64,000 nt of DNA from Pseudomonadota bacterium (GCA_018902755.1 JAHIQI010000003.1:1-64000), one strand, 5' to 3'; counted from the first letter of the stretch, positions 46,411 to 57,277 are shown. Notes: generated from the letters alone by a model not told the origin. Numbers and translations: made by a program.

Positions 46411-46968
46411 CTAAAACTCCAGGATCTCCTTTTCCTTCTCGGCCGAGACCTCGTCGACCTTGGCCACGTACTTGTCGGTGATCTTCTGGACCTCTTCCTG
46501 GCCCCGGAAGGCGTCGTCTTCGCTGATCTCGCCTTCCTTCTTGAACTCCTTGAGCAGGTCGTTGGCCTCGCGGCGGGCGTTGCGCACCGCCACCTTGGTC
46601 TCCTCGGCCATTTTCTTGACCACCTTGACCAACTCTTTGCGGCGCTCTTCGGTCAAGGGGGGCACGGAGATGCGAACCACCTTGCCGTCGTTGTTGGGGG
46701 TCAGGCCCAGGTCGCTTTTGAGCAGGGCTTTTTCGATGGCCCCGCAGGTGCTGGCGTCCCAGGGCTGGATCAGGATCAGCCTAGGCTCGGGCACCGAAAG
46801 GCTGGCCATCTGGTTGAGCGGCGTGGGCGCGCCGTAGTAGTCGGCCCGCACACCGTCCAAAAGCGAGATGGAGGCCCGGCCGGTGCGCACCCTTTTGAAG
46901 TCGCGGGTCAGGGCCTCGATGGCCTTTTCCATCAGATCCTTGGCTTCTGTTTTGGCGTCTTCGATCAT
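46411..46968 (-). CDS. frr: ribosome recycling factor
   Basis: RRF splits post-termination ribosomes with EF-G. The 185-residue product contains LTRDFKRVRTGRASISLLDG, YYGAPTPLNQMASLSVPEPR and the C-terminal DDAFRGQEEVQKITDKYVAKV. Length and pattern are exact for RRF. It lies 2 bases after pyrH in the rpsB-tsf-pyrH-frr order. Confidence 0.99.
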   Translation of the reverse strand: MIEDAKTEAKDLMEKAIEALTRDFKRVRTGRASISLLDGVRADYYGAPTPLNQMASLSVPEPRLILIQPWDASTCGAIEKALLKSDLGLTPNNDGKVVRISVPPLTEERRKELVKVVKKMAEETKVAVRNARREANDLLKEFKKEGEISEDDAFRGQEEVQKITDKYVAKVDEVSAEKEKEILEF

Positions 46969-46970
46969 GG

Positions 46971-47690
46971 CTAAACCTCCACTCGGGAGCCCACCGTTTC
47001 GCCCAGTAGCACCCGCTTTATATTGTCCGGTTCCAGCAGGTCAAACACGATCACCGGCAGCTGATTGTCCCCGGCCAGGCTGATGGCCGTGGCGTCCATG
47101 ACCTTGAGGTGCTGGGCCAGCACCTGGTCGTAGGTGACCTGGGGCAATTTCTTGGCCTCGGGGTTCTTCACCGGGTCCGAGTCGTAAATTCCGTCCACCT
47201 TGGTGGCCTTCATCAAGACCTCGGCCCCGATCTCCTCGGCGCGCAAGGCGGCGGCGGTGTCGGTGCTGAAGTAGGGGTTGCCCGTGCCCGCGCCCAAAAT
47301 GACGATCCGCCCCTTTTCCAGGTGGCGGATGGCCCGGCGGCGGATATAGGGCTCGGCCACCTGGGGCATGGTGATGGCGGTCATCACCCGGGTGGGCACT
47401 CCCTTGCGCTCCAGGGCGTCCTGCAAGGCGATGGAGTTGACCACCGTGGCCAGCATGCCCATGTAGTCGGCCTGCACCCGGTCCATGTGCTGGGCGCTTT
47501 CGCTCACCCCACGGAAGATGTTGCCGCCGCCCAGGACCACCCCGATCTCCACTCCCAGGTCGCGGGCCTTGAGCAGCTCGTCGGCCACGTAGTCCAGGAC
47601 CTGGGGGGAAATGCCAAAGGACTCCCCGCCCATGAGGGCCTCTCCCGAGACCTTCAAGAGCACTCTTTTGAATACCGGGGCGGGGGTCAT
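46971..47690 (-). CDS. pyrH: uridylate kinase
   Basis: PyrH phosphorylates UMP to UDP. The 239-residue product has RVLLKVSGEALMG, GVVLGGGNIFRG, ILGAGTGNPYFSTDTAAALR and VDGIYDSDPVKNPEAKKL, as in the hexameric bacterial enzyme. It follows tsf by 21 bases. Confidence 0.99.
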   Translation of the reverse strand: MTPAPVFKRVLLKVSGEALMGGESFGISPQVLDYVADELLKARDLGVEIGVVLGGGNIFRGVSESAQHMDRVQADYMGMLATVVNSIALQDALERKGVPTRVMTAITMPQVAEPYIRRRAIRHLEKGRIVILGAGTGNPYFSTDTAAALRAEEIGAEVLMKATKVDGIYDSDPVKNPEAKKLPQVTYDQVLAQHLKVMDATAISLAGDNQLPVIVFDLLEPDNIKRVLLGETVGSRVEV

Positions 47691-47711
47691 TGGCGGCTCC
47701 TAAACCAAACC

Positions 47712-48311
47712 CTAGCTCTCCTCGCCCAGCACGAAGCGGGCGAAGCGCCGGATCTGGACGTTCTCGCCGGTCTGGGCCCGAAGCTCGTTGACCAGGTCGG
47801 CGATGGTCTTGTCGGTGTCCTTGACAAAGGGCTGATTCATCAGGCAGCTCTCGGCGGCGAACTTCTTGAGCTTGCCCTCGATGATCTTGTCCATGATCTT
47901 TTCGGGCTTGCCCTGGTCCAGGGCCTGGGCCTTGTAGATCTCGCGCTCGCGCTCCAGGACCTCGGGGGGCAGATCTTCCTCGTTCACGCACAGGGGGTTG
48001 CTGGCGGCGATGTGCATGGCCAGGTCCTTGGCGAAGGTGCCGAACTCATCGGTCTTGCCGGTGAAATCGGTCTCGCAGTTGACCTCGACCATGACGCCCA
48101 GCTTGCCGCCGGCGTGGATGTAGCTGGCCACTTGGCCCTCGCTGGCCACCCGGCCGGCCCGTTTGGCGGCCACGGACAGGCCCTTCTGGCGAAGCCAGTC
48201 GATGGCCTTTTCCATGTCCCCGTCGGCCTCGGTGAGGGCCTTCTTGCAGTCCATCATGCCGGCGTTGGTTTTGTCCCTAAGCTCTTTGACCATGGCGGCG
48301 GTAATGCTCAT
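47712..48311 (-). CDS. tsf: elongation factor Ts, short form
   Basis: EF-Ts recharges EF-Tu with GTP. The 199-residue product has ITAAMVKELRDKTNAGMMDC, CKKALTEADGDMEKAIDWLR and the nucleotide-exchange TDFTGKTDEFGTFAKDLAMHI. It is the short type (about 200 residues, as in Thermus) rather than the E. coli length. A very stable hairpin lies upstream between rpsB and tsf. Confidence 0.98.
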   Translation of the reverse strand: MSITAAMVKELRDKTNAGMMDCKKALTEADGDMEKAIDWLRQKGLSVAAKRAGRVASEGQVASYIHAGGKLGVMVEVNCETDFTGKTDEFGTFAKDLAMHIAASNPLCVNEEDLPPEVLEREREIYKAQALDQGKPEKIMDKIIEGKLKKFAAESCLMNQPFVKDTDKTIADLVNELRAQTGENVQIRRFARFVLGEES

Positions 48312-48344
48312 GGCGATTCTACTCCTTCAAAATCTATGGCTGGC

Positions 48345-48379
48345 GGGCCCGCCCGGGGGCGGGCCCGTTTAGCGCTAAA
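48345..48379 (-). promoter_or_regulatory. rpsB-tsf intercistronic hairpin and palindrome
   Basis: GGGCCCGCCC (48345-48354) and GGGCGGGCCC (48357-48366) form a perfect 10-bp GC stem with a 2-base spacer, and TTTAGCGCTAAA (48368-48379) is a 12-bp palindrome beside it. On the transcript the palindrome comes first. No T-run follows, so this is likely an mRNA-stabilising or attenuating element rather than a terminator. Both lie in the 86-base gap between rpsB and tsf. Confidence 0.6.
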
Positions 48380-48397
48380 ATATGGCGCGGCCCGGGA

Positions 48398-49255
48398 TTA
48401 CTCCTCGGTGGCGTCTTTAATCTCGGCGACGGCTTCCTTGGTGGCCCCTTTTTCCTTGCGGATGACCACCACCTCTGGGCCCTCCTGCTCCTCGGGACGG
48501 CCCACGGTCAGCTCGGGCATGTCCTTGGGCATCTGGACCTTTTCGGCCTGCGCCGATCCGCCCCGCTGCTCCCTGAGGGCCAGGCCGTCGTTGGCCGCCT
48601 GGGCCAAGGCGCCGGAGAACAGGCGGATGGCCCGGATGGCGTCGTCGTTGCCGGGCACCAGGTAGTCGATGCCCTCGGGGTCGCAGTTGGTGTCCACGAT
48701 GGCCACGATGGGTATCTTGAGCCGCCGGGCCTCGTTGACCGCGATCTTTTCCTTCTTGATGTCCACCAAAACCACCGCCGAAGGCAGGCGGGTCATGTCC
48801 TTGATGCCGCCCAGGTTGCGCGCGGCCTTTTCCAGCTCGCGCCGGAGACCCATCGACTCCTTCTTGGGGTAGTTGTCGATGGTGCCGTCGGCCCCGATAC
48901 CTTCCAACCACTTGTCGCGCTCGATGGACTTCTTGATGGTCTGGAAGTTGGTGAGCATGCCGCCCAACCAGCGGTGGTTGACGTTGTACATGCCGCAGTT
49001 GTTGGCTTCCTCGGCGATGATGTCCGCCGCCTGGCGCTTGGTGCCCACGAAGAGCACGTCGCCGCCGCGGGCCACGGTCTTCATGACGAAGTCATAAGCT
49101 TGACGGAAAAGGGTTACGGTCTGCTGCAGGTCGATGATGTGAATGCCGTTGCGGGCCCCGAAGATATAAGACTTCATCTTGGGGTTCCAGCGACCGGTCT
49201 GGTGGCCGAAATGTACTCCAGCCTCCAACAGCTCACGCATGGTCACGTAGGCCAC
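48398..49255 (-). CDS. rpsB: 30S ribosomal protein S2
   Basis: S2 binds late on the small-subunit body. The 285-residue product starts VAYVTMRELLEAGVHFGHQT and contains RWNPKMKSYIFGARNGIHII, RWLGGMLTNFQTIKKSI and IVDTNCDPEGIDYLVPGNDD. The C-terminus has an acidic-basic extension (EEQEGPEVVVIRKEKGATK) beyond the core. The GTG at 49255 has AGGAGG upstream; longer frame is spurious. A promoter lies at 49374-49402. Confidence 0.98.
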   Translation of the reverse strand: MAYVTMRELLEAGVHFGHQTGRWNPKMKSYIFGARNGIHIIDLQQTVTLFRQAYDFVMKTVARGGDVLFVGTKRQAADIIAEEANNCGMYNVNHRWLGGMLTNFQTIKKSIERDKWLEGIGADGTIDNYPKKESMGLRRELEKAARNLGGIKDMTRLPSAVVLVDIKKEKIAVNEARRLKIPIVAIVDTNCDPEGIDYLVPGNDDAIRAIRLFSGALAQAANDGLALREQRGGSAQAEKVQMPKDMPELTVGRPEEQEGPEVVVIRKEKGATKEAVAEIKDATEE

Positions 49256-49373
49256 GTTGCTTCCTCCTGATTCGGTTTGTCCTCCGCCCTCTTGTTGTGT
49301 TGAGCGCGCCCACCGGCAAATCGACCGGCACCAGGGCCGCCCCAAGAAGGCGTGTGTAATAAATAACCGACGA

Positions 49374-49402
49374 AGAATATCACAGGCTCACCCGCCCCGC
49401 AA
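49374..49402 (-). promoter_or_regulatory. sigma-70 promoter of the rpsB operon
   Basis: On the minus strand TTGCGG (49402-49397), 17 bases, TATTCT (49379-49374). The -35 box overlaps a GC hairpin (CCCGCCC TTGC GGGGCGGG) that also follows argJ, so initiation could compete with folding. The leader to rpsB is about 110 bases. Confidence 0.65.
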
Positions 49403-49442
49403 GGGCGGGCGGTCGCCTTACTCTGGTACGTCGTCCCGGCTT

Positions 49443-50693
49443 TCAGGAACGATAGTCGGCGTTTATGTCTATGTAAGCCTTGGTGAGATCGGTGGTGAGA
49501 ACCCAGTGCTCCTCCGTTCCCAGGCCAAGTTCCAATCTTATTTCGTAGCGGGGCCGGGCCATGACCTTCACCGCCTTGGCCTCCTCTTCGGCCCCGGTGG
49601 CCAGCCCGCCCTTGGCGATCACCGCCGAGCCGATGTAAAGGTCGCACTTCGTTTCGTCAAAGGGGTGGCCCCTCCGGGCGCTCTCGGCCCCGGCGGTGCT
49701 CAGAATGCGCCCCCAGTTGGGGTCCCCGCCGGTCAGCGCGGTCTTGACCAGGGGCGAGTGGGCGATGGCGTAGGCCACCTCCCTGGCCTGGGCCGCGCTG
49801 GGCGCGGAGCACACCCTGACCCGCACCAGGTGCCCGGCGCCCTCGCCGTCGGCCACCACCATGGTGGACAGGTCCTGGCACACGGCGGTCACCGCCCCGG
49901 TGAGCCAGGCCAACTCCGGGTCGTCCGCGGCCATCACGGGGTTATTTGCCTTGCCGCTGGCCATCAGGAGAACCGTGTCGTTGGTGGAGGTGTCGCCGTC
50001 CACGCTGATGCGGTTGAAGCTCTGCTCCACCGCCTCGCTCAAAATCTTGGCCAAGGCCTCGGGCTTTGCCGCCGCGTCGGTGAGCACAAAGCAGAGCATG
50101 GTGGCCATGTCCGGGCGGATCATGCCCGCGCCCTTGGCCATGCCCACCACGTTTATGGTTTTCCCGCCGATGGTGGCCTGACGCCGGGCCATCTTCTTGA
50201 AGGCGTCGGTGGTCATGACGGCCCCGGCCGCCTCGGCCAGGCCCATGGCCTTGAGCCCGGCGGCCAGCTTGGGCACCACCGCGTTGACCTTGGCGTCGTC
50301 CAACACCTGGCCGATGACCCCGGTGGAGCAGGGCAGCACCTGCTCCGGGGCGCAGCCCAGGGCCCGGGCGGCGGCCTGGCAGGTGGAGCGGCAGGCGGCC
50401 AGGCCCGGCTCGCCGGTGGCCGCGTTGGCCCCGCCGCTGTTGGCCAGGATGGCCCGTGCCTTGCCGGACTTTACGTTTTGGCGGCAAATCTGCACCGGAG
50501 CGGCGGCCAGCTTGTTGGTGGTGAACACCCCGGCCACGGACACCGGCGCGTCGGCCACGATCAGGGCCAGGTCGGCCCGCCCGTCCTTGCGCAGGCCGCA
50601 GGGCGCGGCGGCGGCCTTGAATCCGGCCACCTCTTGGTTCACCTCGTTGCCTTGCTTCAGGGGCGCGTCGCCCAGCTCGGGAAGCTCTTGCAT
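49443..50693 (-). CDS. argJ: bifunctional ornithine acetyltransferase / N-acetylglutamate synthase ArgJ
   Basis: ArgJ recycles the acetyl group from N-acetylornithine to glutamate and may also use acetyl-CoA. The 416-residue product has the self-cleavage threonine in CSTGVIGQVL, ATMLCFVLTDAA, SFNRISVDGDTSTNDTV and GGDPNWGRILSTAG, ending TDLTKAYIDINADYRS. The start at 50693 (MQELPELGDAPLKQ) has GGAG upstream; the longer open frame to 50753 covers an inverted repeat. It is divergent from the channel gene at 50822. Confidence 0.97.
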   Translation of the reverse strand: MQELPELGDAPLKQGNEVNQEVAGFKAAAAPCGLRKDGRADLALIVADAPVSVAGVFTTNKLAAAPVQICRQNVKSGKARAILANSGGANAATGEPGLAACRSTCQAAARALGCAPEQVLPCSTGVIGQVLDDAKVNAVVPKLAAGLKAMGLAEAAGAVMTTDAFKKMARRQATIGGKTINVVGMAKGAGMIRPDMATMLCFVLTDAAAKPEALAKILSEAVEQSFNRISVDGDTSTNDTVLLMASGKANNPVMAADDPELAWLTGAVTAVCQDLSTMVVADGEGAGHLVRVRVCSAPSAAQAREVAYAIAHSPLVKTALTGGDPNWGRILSTAGAESARRGHPFDETKCDLYIGSAVIAKGGLATGAEEEAKAVKVMARPRYEIRLELGLGTEEHWVLTTDLTKAYIDINADYRS

Positions 50694-50730
50694 TTTCCGG
50701 TTCTCCAACGCTGAATATATAGGCATGGGG

Positions 50731-50756
50731 CCAATGGTCCACACATATACCATTGG
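50731..50756. promoter_or_regulatory. 8-10-8 perfect inverted repeat between argJ and the channel gene
   Basis: CCAATGGT (50731-50738) and ACCATTGG (50749-50756), perfect reverse complements with a 10-base spacer, lie in the 128-base divergent gap. The dyad sits just upstream of TATATATT sequence that could be the argJ -10 box. It looks like an operator for a dimeric regulator or a small hairpin. I see no close match to the E. coli ARG box. Confidence 0.55.
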
Positions 50757-50821
50757 GTAACCTGGCCGCCCAGTCCACTAATTTTTTGTAACCCTAACGC
50801 CTCGCCCCCATAGGTGATGCC

Positions 50822-51691
50822 ATGACTGTGCAAGCAGAACCGCAGGCGCCGCGCTGGGACCCCCTGATCCCCCCGGAGATGGCCATCAAGGCCGAGGAGG
50901 TGGGGGTGGCCAAGGCCGCCCTGGGCTGGCGCAGCACCCTGGCCCTGGCTTTCTTGGCCGGGGCCTTCATCGCCCTAGGGGGCATCTTTTCGGCCACGGT
51001 CATGGCCGGGGCGGGCGGGGCCTCCTGGGGCCTGGTGCGCCTGGCCGGGGGGGTGGCCTTCAGCCTGGGCCTGATCCTGGTGGTGGTGGCCGGGGCCGAG
51101 CTGTTCACCGGCAACAACCTCATCGTCATGGCCTGGGCCAGCCGCAGGGTCACCACCGCCCGCCTGCTGCGCAACTGGGGCCTGGTCTACGCGGGCAACT
51201 TCATAGGGGCGCTGGCCACCGCCTTTTTGGTGTGGTTCTCTGAGCAATATCTCCTGGGCTCGGGCGCGGTGGGGAGGGTGTTGCTGGAGGGGGCCCGGCT
51301 CAAGTGCTCCCACGGCTTCCTTCAGGCCCTGGCCCTGGGCGCCTTGTGCAACGTATTGGTATGCTTGGCGGTTTGGCTTTGCTTTAGCGCGCGCACCACC
51401 ACCGACAAGATCCTGTGCGTCATTTTCCCCATCGCCGCCTTCGTGGCCGCGGGCTTCGAGCACTCGGTGGCCAACATGTCCCTGATACCCCTGGCCCTGT
51501 TCATCAAGGCCGGAGCCCCGGCCCATTTCTGGGCCGTCCTGGGGGCTGGGCCCCAGAGCTACGCGGCGCTCGATTGGAACGGATTTTTATGGGCCAACCT
51601 GCTGCCGGTGACCCTGGGAAATATCCTGGGGGGATCGGTGATGGTGGGGCTGGTCTACTGGTTCATCTACATCCGCAAACGCCCGGCCTAG
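50822..51691 (+). CDS. formate/nitrite transporter family channel (FNT)
   Basis: FNT proteins are pentameric channels for formate, nitrite or hydrosulfide. The 289-residue product has six predicted spans and the family landmarks AELFTGNNLIVM, RNWGLVYAGNFIGALA and GFEHSVANMSLIPLALF. Which anion it carries cannot be told; formate or hydrosulfide would suit an anaerobe (inference). AGGTGA precedes the ATG. It is divergent from argJ and converges on secA, sharing an 18-bp palindrome with its stop codon. Confidence 0.93.
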   Translation: MTVQAEPQAPRWDPLIPPEMAIKAEEVGVAKAALGWRSTLALAFLAGAFIALGGIFSATVMAGAGGASWGLVRLAGGVAFSLGLILVVVAGAELFTGNNLIVMAWASRRVTTARLLRNWGLVYAGNFIGALATAFLVWFSEQYLLGSGAVGRVLLEGARLKCSHGFLQALALGALCNVLVCLAVWLCFSARTTTDKILCVIFPIAAFVAAGFEHSVANMSLIPLALFIKAGAPAHFWAVLGAGPQSYAALDWNGFLWANLLPVTLGNILGGSVMVGLVYWFIYIRKRPA

Positions 51692-51698
51692 GCCGGGC
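51681..51698. terminator. 18-bp palindrome across the channel gene stop
   Basis: GCCCGGCCTAGGCCGGGC is a perfect palindrome containing the TAG stop (51689-51691), ending 1 base before the secA stop. An 8-bp stem with a 2-base spacer could end convergent transcripts, but there is no T-tract. Confidence 0.4.
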
Positions 51699-54320
<2,622 letters not shown>

Positions 54321-54345
54321 GGTCCTTATTGTGGTCCCTTGGGCC

Positions 54346-54383
54346 AAAAATGCAACTCCCGGCGCGATCAGTTGCGCCGGGAG
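54346..54383 (-). terminator. terminator/attenuator between the M23 peptidase and secA
   Basis: CTCCCGGCGC (54383-54374), 8-base loop, GCGCCGGGAG (54365-54356), perfect 10-bp stem; on the minus strand it is followed by TTGCATTTTT (54355-54346). It starts 26 bases after the peptidase stop and ends 26 bases before the secA ATG, leaving too little room for a separate secA promoter. A partial terminator or attenuator is therefore likely. Confidence 0.75.
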
Positions 54384-54408
54384 AGTATCTAACTACACGT
54401 TACGCTTG

Positions 54409-55320
54409 TTAATCCAGGATGTAATACATGGGGTTGGTGGGCACCCCCGACAGCAGCACCTCGTAGTGCAAGTGTGGTCCGGTGGAGCGCCCGGTGTTGC
54501 CCACCAGGGCGATGGTCTGGCCCCGCTCCACCTTTTGTCCAAGCTTAACCTTGAACTTTTGCACGTGAGCGTAGCGGGTTACGATGCCCTGGCCGTGGTT
54601 GATGGCCAGCATGCGCCCGAAGCCGCCCTCCCAGCCCGCAAAGGTGACCACCCCGCCCGCCGGGGCGATGATGGGGGTGCCGCGCCGGGTGGAGATGTCC
54701 ACCCCGGAGTGGAACTTCTTGCCCTTGCCGAAGGGCGAGATGCGCGTGCCGAAGCCGGAGGTGACCCAGCCGCGCACCGGCCACAAAGAGGGAGTGGAGG
54801 CCAGGATGGAGCGCCGGTCCTGGAGGAACTTGGCCAGGTGCCGCTGCAACTGGCGTTCGGTCTCGCTCTCGGCGCTCAGGCGGTCCAGATCGCGCTGCAA
54901 CACCTGCAAGCGCCGCTCGGCGCTGGTGGAGGCCAGGCGCACGCCCGGTCCGCTGGTGGTGCCTTCGCGGCCGCCCACGCCGAAGATGTCGTCTTTTTGG
55001 CTTGGCTTTTCCAGATTGGCCATGAGCCGCAGGCGCTCGTTGAACCCCTTGAGGCGGCCGACCTGGCCGTTCAACTCTTCCAGGCGCTGGGCAAAGGCCG
55101 CGATTTGGGCTTGATGTCGGTTGTTCAGGTTCTCGTCGGCCTGGTAGATGGGCGCGTTGCCCGTCATCCCCTGGTAGCGATGGAACCAATACCCGGCCAG
55201 GCCCAAAGACCCGGCCAAGGCGAAGACGAAAAACCATATGAGAAAACGAGGAAAGCAGAGCCGTTTGACTCGATTGGTCCCCTCGTCCGGGAAGATCATT
55301 ACGGTTATTTTTTTTGCCAC
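54409..55320 (-). CDS. membrane-anchored M23 (LytM) peptidase
   Basis: M23 enzymes are zinc endopeptidases of peptidoglycan, or inactive activators of amidases. The 303-residue product has a short cytoplasmic N-terminus, one membrane span (about 26-46), a coiled segment (QIAAFAQRLEELNGQVGRLK) and a C-terminal M23 domain with the metal ligands HSGVDIS and HLHYEV (HxxxD and HxH). Those motifs suggest an active enzyme. The GTG start at 55320 has AAGGG upstream. A good promoter precedes it at 55395. M23-secA adjacency is seen in related genomes. Confidence 0.92.
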   Translation of the reverse strand: MAKKITVMIFPDEGTNRVKRLCFPRFLIWFFVFALAGSLGLAGYWFHRYQGMTGNAPIYQADENLNNRHQAQIAAFAQRLEELNGQVGRLKGFNERLRLMANLEKPSQKDDIFGVGGREGTTSGPGVRLASTSAERRLQVLQRDLDRLSAESETERQLQRHLAKFLQDRRSILASTPSLWPVRGWVTSGFGTRISPFGKGKKFHSGVDISTRRGTPIIAPAGGVVTFAGWEGGFGRMLAINHGQGIVTRYAHVQKFKVKLGQKVERGQTIALVGNTGRSTGPHLHYEVLLSGVPTNPMYYILD

Positions 55321-55394
55321 GCCATCCCTTTTATCTCGGCTGTCGCCAGAGCGCGATCGCTCCGGGGCAATTCTGAGAAATTTTCATCTGAGCA

Positions 55395-55423
55395 CATTTA
55401 GCATGGCCGCAGGTTATAGTCAA
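55395..55423 (-). promoter_or_regulatory. sigma-70 promoter of the M23 peptidase (and secA)
   Basis: On the minus strand TTGACT (55423-55418), 17 bases, TAAATG (55400-55395), with TGC before the -10 box (extended -10). It lies in the 164-base gap after pmbA, which is AT-richer than its surroundings. Confidence 0.7.
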
Positions 55424-55484
55424 CCCTACAAGTGGGGCGTTACAATCTTGTATTAAACAATAAATTGTAATGATTATCAGTATG

Positions 55485-56822
55485 TTATGGCCCGCTGACC
55501 GACATGCGCTCGATGAGCAGGCTGGGCGCGCCCTTACGCCCGAAGAACCTTAGGTCCGAGCCCACCTCGGCCACCGCCTGGAATAGCTTGAGCACCTGCC
55601 CGGCGATGGCGATGGACTTGACCGGGCGCACCCGCGCCCCCTTTTCCACCAGGAAACCGGCCGCGCCGAAGCTGAACTCGCCGCTCACCGGGTCGGCGGT
55701 ATGGCCGCCCATGATGTCGGTGATGACCAGGCCGCGCTCCAGGCGGCTTTCCAGCTCCTGGGGGGAGGCTTGGCCCGGCTCCAGGAACAAATTGGAGAAG
55801 TCCACCCCCGGCGGGCCCTTCAAGGAGCCGCGCATGCCGTTGCCGGTGCTTCCCCGGCCGTCGCGCGCCCCCCACAGGCGGTCGAAGACAAAGCCCCGCA
55901 GCACGCCGGCTTCCACCAGCACCTTTCGGCTCATGGCCACGCCCTCGTCGTCCAAAGAGGCGCTGCCCAGGCCCCGGGGCAGGGTGCCGTCGTCCACCAG
56001 GCTCATCTGGGGGCTCACGATCTGGGAGCGTTCCTTGCCCGCCAAAAGCGAGCGGCCCTTGAGCAGGGTGTCGCCCAGCAGGGAGGCGGCCAAGAGGCCT
56101 AGAAACTGCGCCGCCACCGAGTTGTCCAACACCACGTCGTAGCGGCCGTCGCCCACCGGGCGGGCCCCCAAAAAGGCCGCCGCCCGTTTGCCCGCCTCGC
56201 GGCCCAGGGCCTGGGGATCGATCTCCGAGAGAAAGCGGGCGCTGTGGCTGTCCCAGCCCATCTCCTGCTCGCCGTCCTGGGAGGCCATGGCCAGGGCCCC
56301 GGCCGAGGCGGTGGTGCCCCGGTGGCGGAAGTCCAGGCCCAGGGAGGTGAGCAGGCGCAGCTCGCTAACCGCGGAGGCGAACTCCGCCGGTTGCACGTGC
56401 ACCACCCGGGGGTCGGCGGCCATGGCGGCGGCGGCCACCTGCTTGGCCCGCTCCACCTTGGCCTCCACCGGGTCGGCGGCCAGCTCGGGGTCAAAGACCT
56501 CCACCACCGGCGGGTCGGCCACCGGCCCGGCCAGGCTGATGCCCGGCTCCGGGTCGCTGGCTTTGGCCGACGCCATGGCCTCGGCCACGGCCCGCTCGAT
56601 GCCCTGGGGGTCGCCGCCGATGACGTAGGCAAAGCCCAGGCGCTCATCGCTGACCACCCTGAGGGCCAGGCCGCTGGAGGTGGATTGTTGGAAGGCGTCC
56701 ACCTCCTGGCCGCGCACCCCGATGGACACGCGGTCGCTGTGCACCGCCGCGATCTCCCACTGCTTGGCGCCGCTGGCCTCCAGGGCCTTGCGGGCCAGTT
56801 CCACTTGACGGTCTAAATCCAC
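55485..56822 (-). CDS. pmbA: TldE/PmbA-family metalloprotease component
   Basis: TldD and TldE (PmbA) form a protease that processes peptides such as microcins and CcdA. The 445-residue product has RVSIGVRGQEVDAFQQSTSS near the start and the C-terminal GEFSFGAAGFLVEKGARV and VEAGVLRGFVFDRLW. It lacks the HExxxH zinc motif of TldD, so it is the TldE partner; no TldD is in the window. The GTG at 56822 has GGAG 8 bases upstream, just after the argA stop. It lies downstream of a short argA. Confidence 0.9.
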   Translation of the reverse strand: MDLDRQVELARKALEASGAKQWEIAAVHSDRVSIGVRGQEVDAFQQSTSSGLALRVVSDERLGFAYVIGGDPQGIERAVAEAMASAKASDPEPGISLAGPVADPPVVEVFDPELAADPVEAKVERAKQVAAAAMAADPRVVHVQPAEFASAVSELRLLTSLGLDFRHRGTTASAGALAMASQDGEQEMGWDSHSARFLSEIDPQALGREAGKRAAAFLGARPVGDGRYDVVLDNSVAAQFLGLLAASLLGDTLLKGRSLLAGKERSQIVSPQMSLVDDGTLPRGLGSASLDDEGVAMSRKVLVEAGVLRGFVFDRLWGARDGRGSTGNGMRGSLKGPPGVDFSNLFLEPGQASPQELESRLERGLVITDIMGGHTADPVSGEFSFGAAGFLVEKGARVRPVKSIAIAGQVLKLFQAVAEVGSDLRFFGRKGAPSLLIERMSVSGP

Positions 56823-56824
56823 CT

Positions 56825-57277
56825 TTACAGCTCCAGCAGCATGGCGATTTCGTCGCAATCGGGGAACTTCACGCAGTTGATGCAATCGGCCCAGATCTTG
56901 TTGGGCAGCATCTGCTTGTCCACCTGCCTGAAATCGAAGCGGGTGAAAAACGAGGGGCGGTAGGTGAGGGCGAATATCTTGTTGAAGCCCAAGGTGACCG
57001 CCTCGGAGCAGCAGGCCTCCACCAGCTTGGTGCCCCAGCCCTCGCCGCCGCGCTCGGGAAGCACCGCCAGGCTGCGAATCTCGCAGAGGTCTTCCCAGAC
57101 CAAATGCAGGGCGCAGGCGCCCACCGCCTGGCCCTCGGCGTCCTCGGCGATCACGAAGTCGCGCAGGAACTCGTAGAGATCGGTGAGCGGCCGGGCCAGC
57201 AATTCGCCCTGGCCGCCATAGTGAGCCAGTAATTTGTGGATGAAACGCACATCCTGTTGCCGCGCCTTGCGGATCAT
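56825..57277 (-). CDS. argA: short stand-alone N-acetylglutamate synthase (GNAT, ArgA-like)
   Basis: N-acetylglutamate synthase makes the first intermediate of arginine synthesis. The 150-residue GNAT protein has MIRKARQQDVRFIHKLLAHY, DLCEIRSLAVLPERGGEGWG (acetyl-CoA site) and LGFNKIFALTYRPSFFTRF. The pattern matches the short ArgA known from delta-type bacteria, without the kinase-like domain of E. coli ArgA. The C-terminus has three cysteines (Cys132, 135, 141) in DCINCVKFPDC, possibly a metal or redox site. argJ and argC are elsewhere in the window. The GNAT substrate is assigned by family resemblance. Confidence 0.8.
   Translation of the reverse strand: MIRKARQQDVRFIHKLLAHYGGQGELLARPLTDLYEFLRDFVIAEDAEGQAVGACALHLVWEDLCEIRSLAVLPERGGEGWGTKLVEACCSEAVTLGFNKIFALTYRPSFFTRFDFRQVDKQMLPNKIWADCINCVKFPDCDEIAMLLEL

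Noticed and set aside
50693..50822. ARG box operator upstream of argJ
   Set aside because: TGAATATATA near 50711 looks like half an ARG box but the second half is missing. The CCAATGGT dyad is a different pattern.
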